A DNA stretch of 64,000 nt from Gammaproteobacteria bacterium HGW-Gammaproteobacteria-15 (GTDB taxonomy: Bacteria > Pseudomonadota > Gammaproteobacteria > Enterobacterales > Alteromonadaceae), in NCBI GenBank assembly GCA_002840125.1, contig PGZF01000007.1, positions 124,001-188,000 on the forward strand, written 5' to 3'. The notes below the pieces were generated by a model. The model made no database searches and was not told the origin of the DNA. It worked only from the letters and a program-made list of their open reading frames with translations. Of this stretch, positions 41,692 through 50,814 are shown one piece after another. The translations under genes were made by a program, and so were the position numbers. Positions within the stretch are counted from its first letter, which is position 1; each line of letters begins with the position of its first letter.

Positions 41692-43611
41692 TTACAGGTA
41701 TTGCTGCAGAAACTTCAGATAAGCTTGCTGGGCGGTAATGCGGTTGCTCTTTTTCAAAAAGCCGTGGCCTTCATCCGGAAACAGCACATATTCTACCGGT
41801 ACGTTATTAGCGCGAATGGCCGCGACCATCTCATCGCTTTCTACCTGCAGTACCCGCGGGTCGTTGGCCCCTTGCACCACCAGTACTGGTTTTTTCACTT
41901 TATCGCCGTGGAACAGCGGTGAAATACGGCGCAGGCGTTCGCCGTCTACCGCCGGATCACCCAGCTCAGCGTACAGTGATTCACGAAAGGCTTCCCACCA
42001 AGGCGGAATGCTCTCCAGCGTGCGTACCCAGTTGGTTACACCAAAAATATTAATGCCCAGCTTAAACTCGTCGGTAAAGGCCATAGCTGCCATGGTCAGG
42101 TAGCCGCCATAACTGCCGCCCATCACACCGATGCGATCTGTGGCCACCCAGTTAAGGCTTTGCAGGTACTTTTTGCCATAGACGATGTCTTGTAAATCGT
42201 CTTCGCCGTGGCGTAAATCGTCCAGATGAAAGAAGGTTTTACCATAACCGGACGAGCCACGGTTATTCACCGCTAACACGGCATAACCCTGGTTTACCAG
42301 ATGCTGAACAACAGGGCTGTAGCCGGTGCGTGACTGGCCGCCCGGGCCGCCGTGGATCCAAATCAGTGCCGGTACTTTTGCTGTGGCACTTGCCTGCTTG
42401 GGTTGATACAGCAATGCCGGTATGGTTAAGTCATCAAAGCTGTTGTACCGCACGACACGGCTTTGCACCAGATTGCTTTCATCAATGCTGCTGTCCAGTG
42501 CCTGGGTTAAGCGCTGAGCCTGGCCGTCGCCCAGCTTCCAGACATATAAATTAGACGGGCTGTTGTCGGCATTCAGGTAAAAGCTCAGGTACTGGCTGTC
42601 GGCCGAAAAGGTTACGCCACGTAAATCGCCCGCTGGCAATGGTGGTAATTGCAAACTTTGGCCACTTTGTTGCTCAGTAATGCTAATGACGGTAGAGGCA
42701 TCGGCATTAATACCCTGTACCTGATATTTATTGTCATCACTGAAGTAAATAAAGCTGATGTCCCAATCGGCGCGGCTGTACGGGCTGGTTTCACCACTGG
42801 CCAGGTTATAACTGTAGGCGGCAACAAACTCGCTGTTACCGTCGGTGCCAAACAGCAGGGTGCTGCTATCCGGGGTAAAGCCATATACGTTATGTGACAC
42901 ATTACCTTCATGCTTTGTCAGCAACGTGGCGCTGGGTTCTTTTGCCTGTAAGTCTATCAAAAACAGGTTGTTATCGGCATTGTTGCGCTCTTTGCTTAAT
43001 GCCAGATAACGGCCGTTTTTACTGACCGCATCAATGCTGTAACCGTCGTTGTTTTCGTATATCAGGGTACGGCTGTAGTCGGTGCCGTTGTAGTGATATA
43101 AATCGAAAAACCGTGCGTCGCGCTCATTGCTGGCAATAAAAAAACTGCCATCGTCATGCCAGCCGGCAAAGGCGGCTTTTAGTTTGTCGCCTGGGGTAAG
43201 ATCGCGCACTGTGCCATCAAGTTCGCGCAGATAAATATGGTTTAGCTCGTTGCCGCCCTGATCGGCGGTATACAGCAGGCGATCGTCAGCCGGAAACCAA
43301 CCGACAGGGAACGCCGGATCGGTTGCCGATTGTGTTAGCGGTTGCCAGTCTTTGCCGTCCAGGCTAACCCGGTACAGGTTAAACACGCCGCTTTCGTCGG
43401 ACGCGACCAGCAGAGCACTGGCATTATGGTTAATGTCGTTGCCCAGGTAAGTTTTAGTGGCAAAAAACTGCTCTGCGCTGTACTGCGGTATCGCGGCACT
43501 TACGCTTGGTTCGGCCGTATTGCCGGCGGTAACAGTGGTGGGTGGCGCTTTGTCGCAGCCGGTTAATATAACCGAGCTTAACAGCAGGGCGAGGGTAAGA
43601 CGCGATAGCAT
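41692..43611 (-). CDS. S9 family peptidase, predicted lipoprotein
   Basis: The protein has 639 residues from ATG 43611, with AAGGA eight bases upstream. A lipoprotein signal (SSVILTGC, lipid-modified Cys near residue 19) implies membrane anchoring in the periplasm. Residues about 40-380 are a beta-propeller with repeated strands (FFIASNERDARFFDLYHY, LLFGTDGNSEFVAAYSY). The catalytic domain has Ser500 in GVMGGSYGGYLTMAAM, Asp584 in QGANDPRVL and His616 in DEGHGF. It resembles dipeptidyl/acylaminoacyl peptidases. Single gene, terminated by a GC-rich hairpin. It is the second S9 enzyme in this window, pointing to a peptide-degrading lifestyle. Confidence 0.93.
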   Translation of the reverse strand: MLSRLTLALLLSSVILTGCDKAPPTTVTAGNTAEPSVSAAIPQYSAEQFFATKTYLGNDINHNASALLVASDESGVFNLYRVSLDGKDWQPLTQSATDPAFPVGWFPADDRLLYTADQGGNELNHIYLRELDGTVRDLTPGDKLKAAFAGWHDDGSFFIASNERDARFFDLYHYNGTDYSRTLIYENNDGYSIDAVSKNGRYLALSKERNNADNNLFLIDLQAKEPSATLLTKHEGNVSHNVYGFTPDSSTLLFGTDGNSEFVAAYSYNLASGETSPYSRADWDISFIYFSDDNKYQVQGINADASTVISITEQQSGQSLQLPPLPAGDLRGVTFSADSQYLSFYLNADNSPSNLYVWKLGDGQAQRLTQALDSSIDESNLVQSRVVRYNSFDDLTIPALLYQPKQASATAKVPALIWIHGGPGGQSRTGYSPVVQHLVNQGYAVLAVNNRGSSGYGKTFFHLDDLRHGEDDLQDIVYGKKYLQSLNWVATDRIGVMGGSYGGYLTMAAMAFTDEFKLGINIFGVTNWVRTLESIPPWWEAFRESLYAELGDPAVDGERLRRISPLFHGDKVKKPVLVVQGANDPRVLQVESDEMVAAIRANNVPVEYVLFPDEGHGFLKKSNRITAQQAYLKFLQQYL

Positions 43612-43727
43612 GGTAATGTCCTTATGTCGGGGTAAAACACTAAGTCGCGACTGCCTGCTCTGCGACGGCTTGTAATGCCGGTAACCGGCTGATGTAATAA
43701 AATTCTGCTAACAAAATTGAGCAACCG

Positions 43728-43976
43728 CTAGCGTATAAACTTCTGCACATAAGAGCAGCTGGCCTGCAGCTGATACTGTTGTGCTTTAGCCCATGCCAGA
43801 CCGTGGCGTACCAGTTTCTCTGCCAGCCCTTTGCCGCGAAACGCCGGAGGGACAAAGGTATGGTGAAAATTAATCAGGTTGCCGGTTAACTGGTAATCCA
43901 GCACGGCCTCTGCACCATCGAGGGTCATAACAAAACGCTGCTGCTGCGGCTGATGTGCAATAGTGGCTTCTGTCAT
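43728..43976 (-). CDS. Small GNAT-type N-acetyltransferase (YjdJ-like)
   Basis: The protein has 82 residues. The core VPPAFRGKGLAEKLVRHGLAWA matches the acetyl-CoA binding motif (RGxGL/A) of the small, one-domain GNAT proteins, and SCSYVQKFI closes the fold as in the YjdJ group. The N-terminal strands (FVMTLDGAEAVLDYQL, INFHHTFVP) fit the same family. Substrate unknown. It overlaps the preceding small gene by 4 bp (ATGA), so the two are co-translated. Confidence 0.88.
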   Translation of the reverse strand: MTEATIAHQPQQQRFVMTLDGAEAVLDYQLTGNLINFHHTFVPPAFRGKGLAEKLVRHGLAWAKAQQYQLQASCSYVQKFIR

Positions 43977-44239
43977 GCGTCTTCTCCCAGCCAGGGTGTT
44001 TGTGGCAATTGCGCCAGATGGGCGGCATAACGTTCTAAATTAAAGCTTTGCTGATGTTCAATCACATCAATCATTTCAGGCGCTAAGGCGCAGGCGATCA
44101 GTTCAACCGCTTCCTCCCGGCTGTGGCCGGTCATGCGCAGGCGCATTAGGGTTTCAGTAACTTGTTTCGGATAATTGTCGGCCAGCTGGTTTTCTACTAC
44201 TTCAAACAGCATGGCTTGATCGAGCAGTTCTTCGCTCAT
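43973..44239 (-). CDS. Small conserved-looking hypothetical protein
   Basis: The protein has 88 residues from ATG 44239, with GAGG six bases upstream; nine extra upstream codons are possible but lack a better site. It is acidic and helical (LLDQAMLFEVVENQLADNYP, TLMRLRMTGHSREEAVELIA), with no signal peptide or membrane helix. The Pro-rich C-terminus (LPQTPWLGEDA) may be flexible. I do not recognise a characterised family. Its stop overlaps the start of the GNAT acetyltransferase gene, so it may be a partner or target of that enzyme. Confidence 0.7.
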   Translation of the reverse strand: MSEELLDQAMLFEVVENQLADNYPKQVTETLMRLRMTGHSREEAVELIACALAPEMIDVIEHQQSFNLERYAAHLAQLPQTPWLGEDA

Positions 44240-44402
44240 AAAGGCCTCAGTATTGCATTTGTGCATTGTATTGTAGTTGCGCCAGTATGGAATATCTGCA
44301 GGCGCTTGCCAATCGGCTGCGGAAAAAAGCTTACACCAGATAGTATTTAGCTGTGGCTTTGGCTAAGCTGGGGCGCTCTGCAGTTTGGATTAAGAACAAC
44401 CT

Positions 44403-45644
44403 ATGCAACAGGAAAATTATGGCTGGCGCGGCCGTATGCAGGCGCTTGGCCCCGGTATTTTAATGGCTACGGCGGCTATTGGTGGCTCGCATCTGGTGGC
44501 GTCTACGCAATCGGGGGCCTTATTTGGCTGGCAGCTGGCCTGGCTGATTTTGCTGGTTAATGTGCTGAAGTATCCGTTTTTCCGTTTTGGTGTTGAATAC
44601 ACGCTAACCCGTAAAGAAAGCCTGCTGGTGGGGTATCAGCGTAAGGGCCGCGGTTATTTTTACAGTTTTATTGTGCTGAATATTATTGCTGCCGTGGTTA
44701 ACACGGCCGGAGTACTGCTGCTAACCGCCAGCCTGTTGCAATATGCGCTACCGGGCAATTTGTCGGTTACCTTATTGTGCTGGGGCATATTGGCGGCCTG
44801 TTTGCTGATTTTGCTGCTGGGCCACTACAAAGCACTGGATAATGTGTCGAAGCTGATCATGATACTGCTGACATTTACCACGCTGATCGCCGCGGTAATA
44901 GCCTGGCACAACGGCGCCCAGGCTCCGCATGACTATGTTGGCCCATCGCCCTGGACACTGGCCAGCCTGGGCTTTTTGGTAGCGCTGATGGGCTGGATGC
45001 CGGCACCGATAGAAATATCGGCCATCAGCTCGTTGTGGTTAAAGGCCAAACAACGCCATACCCATATAACCCGCGCTCAGGGCCTGTTTGATTTTAATCT
45101 GGGCTATTGGCTTACTGCCGCGCTGGCACTGGTATTTTTATCTTTGGGTGCTTTGGTGCAATACGGTAGTGAGCAACCTATTGCGCTGGCAGGCAGTGCT
45201 TTTGCCCAACAATTAATGAATATGTATGCCAGCACTATTGGCGATTGGGCGCGGCCGCTGGTGGCGCTAATTGCCTTCTTATGTATGTTTGGTACCACTA
45301 TTACCGTACTGGACGGTTATGCCCGCACTTTGCATGCCTCTTTTGCCCAACTGGGCTGGATTAAACACCCGGCGGCGCTGAACTACTGGCTGATAGCTCA
45401 GGCCGCTTGCGGCATGGCAATGATCCTGTTTTTTAAAGCTGCTCTGGCCCCTATGTTAACTTTTGCCATGACACTGGCATTTTTAACCACACCGGTATTT
45501 GCCTGGCTTAACTACAGCCTGATGCGCGGTGACGGTGCCATAGTGCTAAGCTGGCCGCTGCGGCTGCTTAGCTGGGCGGGGTTATTGTATCTGAGTGGTT
45601 TTTCATTACTGTTTTTAGGCTGGTACAGTGGTTTACTGGGTTAA
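44403..45644 (+). CDS. Nramp-superfamily transporter lacking the canonical DPGN motif
   Basis: The protein has 413 residues with about 11 membrane helices. The first helix opens as in Nramp/MntH (LGPGILMATAAIGGSHL), but residues 27-30 are GGSH where metal transporters have DPGN. In the sixth-helix region LMGWMPAPIEISAISSLW replaces the usual MPH-type motif. The key ligands for manganese or iron are therefore missing, so the substrate is probably not a typical transition metal; magnesium or a non-metal solute are options. ATG 44403 follows AAGAACAACCT. An antiporter gene starts 16 bp downstream and is probably in the same operon. Confidence 0.85.
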   Translation: MQQENYGWRGRMQALGPGILMATAAIGGSHLVASTQSGALFGWQLAWLILLVNVLKYPFFRFGVEYTLTRKESLLVGYQRKGRGYFYSFIVLNIIAAVVNTAGVLLLTASLLQYALPGNLSVTLLCWGILAACLLILLLGHYKALDNVSKLIMILLTFTTLIAAVIAWHNGAQAPHDYVGPSPWTLASLGFLVALMGWMPAPIEISAISSLWLKAKQRHTHITRAQGLFDFNLGYWLTAALALVFLSLGALVQYGSEQPIALAGSAFAQQLMNMYASTIGDWARPLVALIAFLCMFGTTITVLDGYARTLHASFAQLGWIKHPAALNYWLIAQAACGMAMILFFKAALAPMLTFAMTLAFLTTPVFAWLNYSLMRGDGAIVLSWPLRLLSWAGLLYLSGFSLLFLGWYSGLLG

Positions 45645-45659
45645 CTGAAGGATTGGCCA

Positions 45660-46904
45660 ATGGGGTTTAGTACAGTGTTGTTGTTTTTGTTACAACTGCT
45701 GCTGATTTTACTGGCTGCACAGCTTATGGGGCGGCTGGCGCGTTTTATTGGCCAACCCAAAGTAGTGGGCGAGATGATAGCCGGTGTGCTACTTGGGCCG
45801 TCGTTGTTTGGCTGGCTGGCGCCACAGTTGCAGCAAAGTATTTTTACCGCTGACAGCCGCAGCTGGCTGTACTTTGGTGCCCAGCTTGGCGTGGGTTTGT
45901 ATATGTTTCTGGTAGGGCTGGAATTTAATACCCGGCTGTTCAAACATCATGCAAAAAGCGCTGTCAGCGTATCATTAGCCGGTATGCTGGTACCTTTTGC
46001 CTGCGCCGCCTTGTTATGCTTATGGCTTACTGACACACCCGGGCTGTTTGCTGCCGATATTTCTTATTTTAACGCCGCCTTATTTATGGGCGCTGCCATT
46101 GCTATTACAGCTTTTCCGATGCTGGCGCGCATTATTTATGAGCGTGGTTTAGCCGGTACACCACTGGGCACTATGGCGTTGGCAGCCGGTGCCATAGATG
46201 ATGCCGCCGCCTGGCTGGTGCTGGCTTTTGTGCTTGCCAGCTTTGGCGGTGGCGCAGAGTTATTGTTTAAAGCGCTGCTGGGTGGCGGTCTATATGCTTT
46301 TATCATGCTCACCAGGGTACGGCGCTGGCTGCAGCCGCTGGCGGATAATATTGCCCGTAATAACCATATGAGTTATGTGCAGTTTATTGGCATTATGCTG
46401 TTATTTGCCGTGTCGGCTTACAGTATGGATTGGGTTGGCCTGCATGCGGTATTCGGTGGCTTTTTACTGGGTATTGCTATGCCGCGCGGCGTAATCGTAG
46501 AACAACTGCGTAAGCGGCTGGAAAAATTCACTATTTTGCTATTGTTGCCAATGTTCTTTACTTATTCCGGCCTGAACACACAACTGGATGTGCTGGGTTC
46601 ATGGCAGGTGTTATCGGTAGCGCTGGTGGTGCTGGCTGTTTCTGTATTTGCCAAAGGTGTGGCCTGTTGGGCGGCAGCCCGGCTAAATGGGGCAGATAAC
46701 CGCACGGCCATGGCCATAGGCGCACTAATGAATGCACGCGGCCTGATGGAGCTGATTATTATTAATATCGCGCTAAGTTATGGCGTTATCCAGCCGGCGT
46801 TGTTTTCGATTATGGTGGTCATGGCGATTGTCACCACGCTGATGGCATCGCCGTTATTTCAGTGGGTATATGGCAGGCATCAGCCAAAACCAACGGCAAG
46901 CTGA
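45660..46904 (+). CDS. Cation:proton antiporter (CPA2 family)
   Basis: The protein has 414 residues and about 12 membrane helices. It has GQPKVVGEMIAGVLLGPSLFG near the N-terminus, an acidic membrane motif AAGAIDDAAAWLVLAF, and ALMNARGLMELIIINIAL near the C-terminus, all typical of Kef/NapA-type antiporters. There is no C-terminal RCK/TrkA domain, so it is the short form. It should exchange Na+ or K+ for protons at the inner membrane. It lies 16 bp downstream of the Nramp-like gene, with GAAGGA ahead of the ATG, suggesting co-expression and linked ion physiology. Confidence 0.9.
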   Translation: MGFSTVLLFLLQLLLILLAAQLMGRLARFIGQPKVVGEMIAGVLLGPSLFGWLAPQLQQSIFTADSRSWLYFGAQLGVGLYMFLVGLEFNTRLFKHHAKSAVSVSLAGMLVPFACAALLCLWLTDTPGLFAADISYFNAALFMGAAIAITAFPMLARIIYERGLAGTPLGTMALAAGAIDDAAAWLVLAFVLASFGGGAELLFKALLGGGLYAFIMLTRVRRWLQPLADNIARNNHMSYVQFIGIMLLFAVSAYSMDWVGLHAVFGGFLLGIAMPRGVIVEQLRKRLEKFTILLLLPMFFTYSGLNTQLDVLGSWQVLSVALVVLAVSVFAKGVACWAAARLNGADNRTAMAIGALMNARGLMELIIINIALSYGVIQPALFSIMVVMAIVTTLMASPLFQWVYGRHQPKPTAS

Positions 46905-46917
46905 AGTTGCCGTTGGT
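46889..46917. terminator. Terminator hairpin between the antiporter gene and ilvH
   Basis: ACCAACGGCAA (46889-46899) pairs with TTGCCGTTGGT (46907-46917) around a seven-base loop that contains the antiporter stop codon. On the minus strand it is followed by TTTTGG, so it can end ilvIH transcripts as well. Confidence 0.7.
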
Positions 46918-46940
46918 GCATGCATAATGCCGGTTAAAAA

Positions 46941-47432
46941 CTACAACGCCAGGGTTTTTTCGCCGCGGGCAATGCCCGAAGCGCCGCTGCGCACTACTTC
47001 CATTATTGGCGTAGTGCCAAGCGCCTGGATAAAGGCATCCAGTTTGTCGCTGGTGCCGACCAGCTGAATGGTGTAGGTGGCCGGGGTTACGTCGATAATC
47101 TGGCCGCGGAAAATATCGGCACAGCGTTTTACTTCTTCACGCTGGTTGCCGCTGGCTTTTACTTTTACCAGCATTAACTCGCGCTCGATATGTGCCGCTT
47201 CGCTGATATCTGACACCTTTACCACTTCAATCAGTTTGTGCAATTGTTTACTGATTTGCTCTATCACCTGATCATTGCCATGGGTTACCAGGGTTAAGCG
47301 TGACAGAGTCGGATCTTCGGTGGCGGCCACATTTAGCGAGTCAATGTTATAGCCGCGCTGGGCAAACAGGCCAACTAAACGGGCTAAAGCGCCGGATTCG
47401 TTTTCCAGCAGAACAGAAATAATATGCCGCAT
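46941..47432 (-). CDS. ilvH: Acetolactate synthase small (regulatory) subunit
   Basis: The protein has 163 residues, the same length as IlvH of Escherichia coli. The N-terminal ACT domain begins RHIISVLLENESGALARLVGLFAQRGYNIDS, with the valine-binding region, followed by the C-terminal domain (MLVKVKASGNQREEVKRCADIFRGQIIDV). It binds the large subunit, raises its activity and gives valine feedback inhibition. It starts one base after the ilvI stop. Residues near EVVRSGASGIARGEK close the protein as usual. Confidence 0.97.
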   Translation of the reverse strand: MRHIISVLLENESGALARLVGLFAQRGYNIDSLNVAATEDPTLSRLTLVTHGNDQVIEQISKQLHKLIEVVKVSDISEAAHIERELMLVKVKASGNQREEVKRCADIFRGQIIDVTPATYTIQLVGTSDKLDAFIQALGTTPIMEVVRSGASGIARGEKTLAL

Positions 47433-47433
47433 G

Positions 47434-49203
47434 TTAAGTCCTCTCTGTTTTGCTTAAAAACATATCGTTCATGGCGCCACCCGGCACCTGCATCGGGTAA
47501 ACGTGCTCTTTCGGGTCAATATGAATATCCAGAAACACCAGCCGGTCTTTTAATGCGAAGGCGCGCTCCAGTGCTGGTTGCAGTTCTTCCGGTGTGGTAA
47601 CACGAATGCCAACATGGCCATAGGCTTCAGCCAGTTTGACAAAGTCGGGTAGCGAATCCATGTACGAGCTGGCGTAGCGCGACTCGTAATTCATATCCTG
47701 CCACTGTTTAACCATGCCTAAATAGCCGTTATTCAGGTTAATAATTTTTACGCCTAAACCATATTGCTTACAGGTAGACAGCTCCTGAATATTCATCTGA
47801 ATAGAGCCTTCACCGGTAACGCAGACGACATCGGCATCGGGATAATTCAGCTTGACGCCCATCGCGGCCGGCAGGCCAAAGCCCATGGTGCCAAGGCCGC
47901 CGGAGTTGATCCAGCGGTTGGGCTTATTAAACTTGTAATACTGCGCGGCAAACATCTGGTGCTGGCCTACGTCACTGCAAACATAGGCTTCGCCTTTAGT
48001 GATTTTACTAACCTGCTCAATCACATATTGCGGTTTTAACAGCGCTGCTGTGGTGTCGTAGCGGCCACCATGTACGGTGCGCCATTGTTCTATTTGTTGC
48101 CACCATAGCTCCAGCGCCGCGCTGTCTAACTTTTTCTTTTTTTGTTTCAGCAGCGCCAGCATATCGGTTAGTACCGGCTGCACTAAGCCAACGATAGGAA
48201 TATGTGTATTAATGGTTTTACTGATGCTGGCCGGGTCGATATCAATATGAATAATGGTCGCGTCCGGGCAGAATTTTTTGGTGTTGTTCGTTACACGATC
48301 ATCAAAGCGGGCACCCACAGCCAGAATAACATCGGCATGGTGCATGGTCTGGTTGGCTTCATAACTGCCGTGCATGCCCAGCATACCAACAAACTGTTTA
48401 TCATCGGCCGGGTAAGCACCTAAGCCCATAAGAGTGTTGGTTACCGGCAGGTTTAGCAACTTAGCCAGTTCGGTTAGCTCGTTTGACGCGCCACCCATAA
48501 TTACACCGCCACCGGCATATAGAATAGGTTTTTTCGCTGCCAGCAGTGCCGTAACGGCTTTTTTAATCTGGCCACTGTGGCCCTGCTGTTTTGGCTGATA
48601 TGAGCGCAGGCTAATCTCGGCAGGATAGTGATAGGCAAATGTCTGGTTTGGCATGGTCATATCTTTAGGGATATCCAGCACCACCGGGCCCGGCCGGCCG
48701 GTTTGCGCGATATGAAAGGCCTTTTTAATTAGATAGGGAATATCTTCGGGGCGGCGCACTGACATATTGTGCTTACAAATCGGCCGTGAGATACCCAGCA
48801 TGTCGGTTTCCTGAAACGCATCACCGCCAATTAAGTGGCTCATCACCTGGCCGGTTAGCACCACCATCGGAATAGAATCCATATAAGCGGTGGCGATGCC
48901 AGTTACTGCATTAGTGGCGCCGGGGCCTGAGGTTACCAGTACGACGCCGGCTTTGCCACTGGCGCGGGCGTAAGCATCGGCCATATGGGTAGCGGCTTGC
49001 TCATGTCGTACTAAGACATGCTTAACTTTATTTTGCTGAAACAGCGCATCGTAAATATGTAATACAGCGCCACCCGGGTAACCGTACAGGTATTCGACAC
49101 CCTCATCGGCTAGGGCGCGTATTACCATGGCGGCACCGGATAACATTTCTGTTGCTCTGGTGGAGTCGGCTGACTTATCGTCTGGCTGGGTTTGGCTGGT
49201 CAT
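47434..49203 (-). CDS. ilvI: Acetolactate synthase large (catalytic) subunit
   Basis: The protein has 589 residues. Thiamine-diphosphate domains are intact: [14 protein letters not shown] and [20 protein letters not shown] (catalytic Glu in RHEQAA) near the N-terminus, and [20 protein letters not shown] with downstream [12 protein letters not shown] for the cofactor/Mg site. It condenses two pyruvates, or pyruvate with 2-oxobutyrate, in branched-chain amino acid synthesis. ATG 49203; the N-terminal extension of about 15 polar residues is slightly longer than in Escherichia coli. No attenuator peptide rich in Val/Leu/Ile codons was recognised upstream. Confidence 0.97.
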   Translation of the reverse strand: MTSQTQPDDKSADSTRATEMLSGAAMVIRALADEGVEYLYGYPGGAVLHIYDALFQQNKVKHVLVRHEQAATHMADAYARASGKAGVVLVTSGPGATNAVTGIATAYMDSIPMVVLTGQVMSHLIGGDAFQETDMLGISRPICKHNMSVRRPEDIPYLIKKAFHIAQTGRPGPVVLDIPKDMTMPNQTFAYHYPAEISLRSYQPKQQGHSGQIKKAVTALLAAKKPILYAGGGVIMGGASNELTELAKLLNLPVTNTLMGLGAYPADDKQFVGMLGMHGSYEANQTMHHADVILAVGARFDDRVTNNTKKFCPDATIIHIDIDPASISKTINTHIPIVGLVQPVLTDMLALLKQKKKKLDSAALELWWQQIEQWRTVHGGRYDTTAALLKPQYVIEQVSKITKGEAYVCSDVGQHQMFAAQYYKFNKPNRWINSGGLGTMGFGLPAAMGVKLNYPDADVVCVTGEGSIQMNIQELSTCKQYGLGVKIINLNNGYLGMVKQWQDMNYESRYASSYMDSLPDFVKLAEAYGHVGIRVTTPEELQPALERAFALKDRLVFLDIHIDPKEHVYPMQVPGGAMNDMFLSKTERT

Positions 49204-49551
49204 TATGCTATCTCATAGTTTGCTGTGGCAAATACAACACGCCACGGCTTTGCAGGCAAAGACGCGGGTGAATTTTCCTAAAGCAGCCAAAGGCCGCTTT
49301 AATGCTGTGTGCTACGTGGACTGGTTAAACAGGATAAGCTGTTAAACTCAAACTATGGCGCTATGGTTATTTGCTGCTGAGCAGTCATTTTTGTGCGCTG
49401 TATTAATTTACGTGATAGAAGGCCGGATGTCGATGTTTTTCCGTCGCTGTAGCGGCTATTGTCAGCACTTACAAGGCTTGCAAAGCCACGGCTCTGCCCA
49501 CATAGTAGAACACAATTGAATTTTGATTTGCCAGCACAGGATTTTCGTTTT
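49204..49551. other. Divergent intergenic region ilvI / ybbN
   Basis: There is no convincing gene in these 348 bases. A possible plus-strand promoter for ybbN is TTGCAA (49478-49483), 17 bases, CATAGT (49501-49506). A small inverted repeat CTTTGC/GCAAAG lies in the ilvI leader. No riboswitch or leader peptide was recognised. Confidence 0.5.
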
Positions 49552-50409
49552 ATGCACCAGCCTATCATTGATGTTTCTATTAATAACGCCCGTGAGGTAC
49601 TGGACGCCTCTATGCAGAAACTGGTGTTGTTCCAGTTCTGGTCGGCTCGCAGCGAGGGTTGTAAACAGCTCAGCCCGATACTGGAGCGCATAGTACAGCA
49701 ATATCCACAGCAGTTACTGCTGGCCAGGGTAGATTGTGACAAAGAACAAGACCTGGCTATGCAGTTTGGTGTGCAGTCGCTGCCAACTGTTATGATGATT
49801 AAACAAGGCCGGCCGGTTGACGGCTTTGCCGGGGTGGAAACCGAGCAGGTTATCCGCGATAAACTGGCCGCTTACTTACCAAAACCGGAAGATGATTTAC
49901 TGGCGCAGGCCGAACAACTGCTGGCAACACAAGACTACGCCGCTGCCTACCCGTTGCTAAAAGAAGCGTTAACCCTGGCACCTGAGCGCACTGAAATAAA
50001 ACTGTGGCTGGCTGATGCTGCTGTTAGCCTGGGCCAGCTGCCGCAGGCAGAAGCGCTGTTAAGCGAGGTTAAACTGGCTGATCAGGACGCCTTGTATAAA
50101 TCGGTGGTTGCCAAGCTGGAACTGGCTAAAGAAGCTGCCGACACTCCGGAAATAAAAGCGCTGGAAACTGCACTGGCGGCAGAGCCTGATGCTGCACCAA
50201 ATAAAAATGAACTGAAAGAAAAACTGGCCGTGCAGTATCAGGCGGTACAGCGCAGTGAAGAGGCGTTGGCACTGCTGCTGAGTATTTTGCAACAGGATTT
50301 AAACTACGGCAGCAGCAAAAAGCTGTATCTGGATATTCTGGCCGCACTGCCAAAAGGCGACAGCGTGGCCACGCTGTACCGGCGTAAATTATACAGCCTG
50401 CTGTACTGA
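49552..50409 (+). CDS. ybbN: Co-chaperone YbbN (CnoX-like): thioredoxin fold plus TPR
   Basis: The protein has 285 residues from ATG 49552, with AGGA upstream; a 31-codon upstream extension has no supporting site. The thioredoxin domain (about 1-110) has FWSARSEGCKQLSP, with SxxC in place of the CxxC active site, as in Escherichia coli YbbN, so it is not a classical disulfide reductase. The rest is helical with TPR-like repeats (AEQLLATQDYAAAYPLLKEA, AEALLSEVKLADQDALYKS). YbbN/CnoX proteins protect clients from oxidation and pass them to GroEL or DnaK. Cytoplasmic. Confidence 0.93.
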   Translation: MHQPIIDVSINNAREVLDASMQKLVLFQFWSARSEGCKQLSPILERIVQQYPQQLLLARVDCDKEQDLAMQFGVQSLPTVMMIKQGRPVDGFAGVETEQVIRDKLAAYLPKPEDDLLAQAEQLLATQDYAAAYPLLKEALTLAPERTEIKLWLADAAVSLGQLPQAEALLSEVKLADQDALYKSVVAKLELAKEAADTPEIKALETALAAEPDAAPNKNELKEKLAVQYQAVQRSEEALALLLSILQQDLNYGSSKKLYLDILAALPKGDSVATLYRRKLYSLLY

Positions 50410-50427
50410 TACCAGCAAATGCTGTTG

Positions 50428-50814
50428 TTACTGATGAAAATCAAGCCAGATTTGCCTGATCTGGTTTGACAGCGCCATAGGATCAAACGGCTTTGCTACC
50501 ACATCAGCGGCGCCCAGTGCTTTGTAAGACGCAATTTCATTGCTTTGCACCTTGGCTGTCATAAATACCACCGGTACTTTGGTTAAATCGTACTGACTTT
50601 GCAGTTGTTGCAGTGTAGTAGGGCCATCCATGCCAGGCATCATCACATCCAGCAAGATCAGTTGTGGTTTCACTGTAGGGTAATCGGTTAATGCCTGCCT
50701 GCCGCTGCCGCAGGTATGCACGCTAAAACCTCCTACAGCCTCCAACGCAATTTTCGCCACCTGCTGAATAGATGGATCATCCTCTACGTGCATAATACGC
50801 TGTAATTCTGTCAT
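50428..50814 (-). CDS. Single-domain response regulator (CheY-like receiver)
   Basis: The protein has 128 residues, only a receiver domain. Acidic pocket HVEDDPS, phosphoacceptor Asp56 in ILLDVMMPGMDGP, Thr/Lys positions in VVFMTAK and ADVVAKPFDP. No output domain is present, so it acts by binding a partner or as a phosphate relay. It overlaps the upstream histidine kinase gene by 4 bp (ATGA) and is surely its partner. Confidence 0.93.
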   Translation of the reverse strand: MTELQRIMHVEDDPSIQQVAKIALEAVGGFSVHTCGSGRQALTDYPTVKPQLILLDVMMPGMDGPTTLQQLQSQYDLTKVPVVFMTAKVQSNEIASYKALGAADVVAKPFDPMALSNQIRQIWLDFHQ

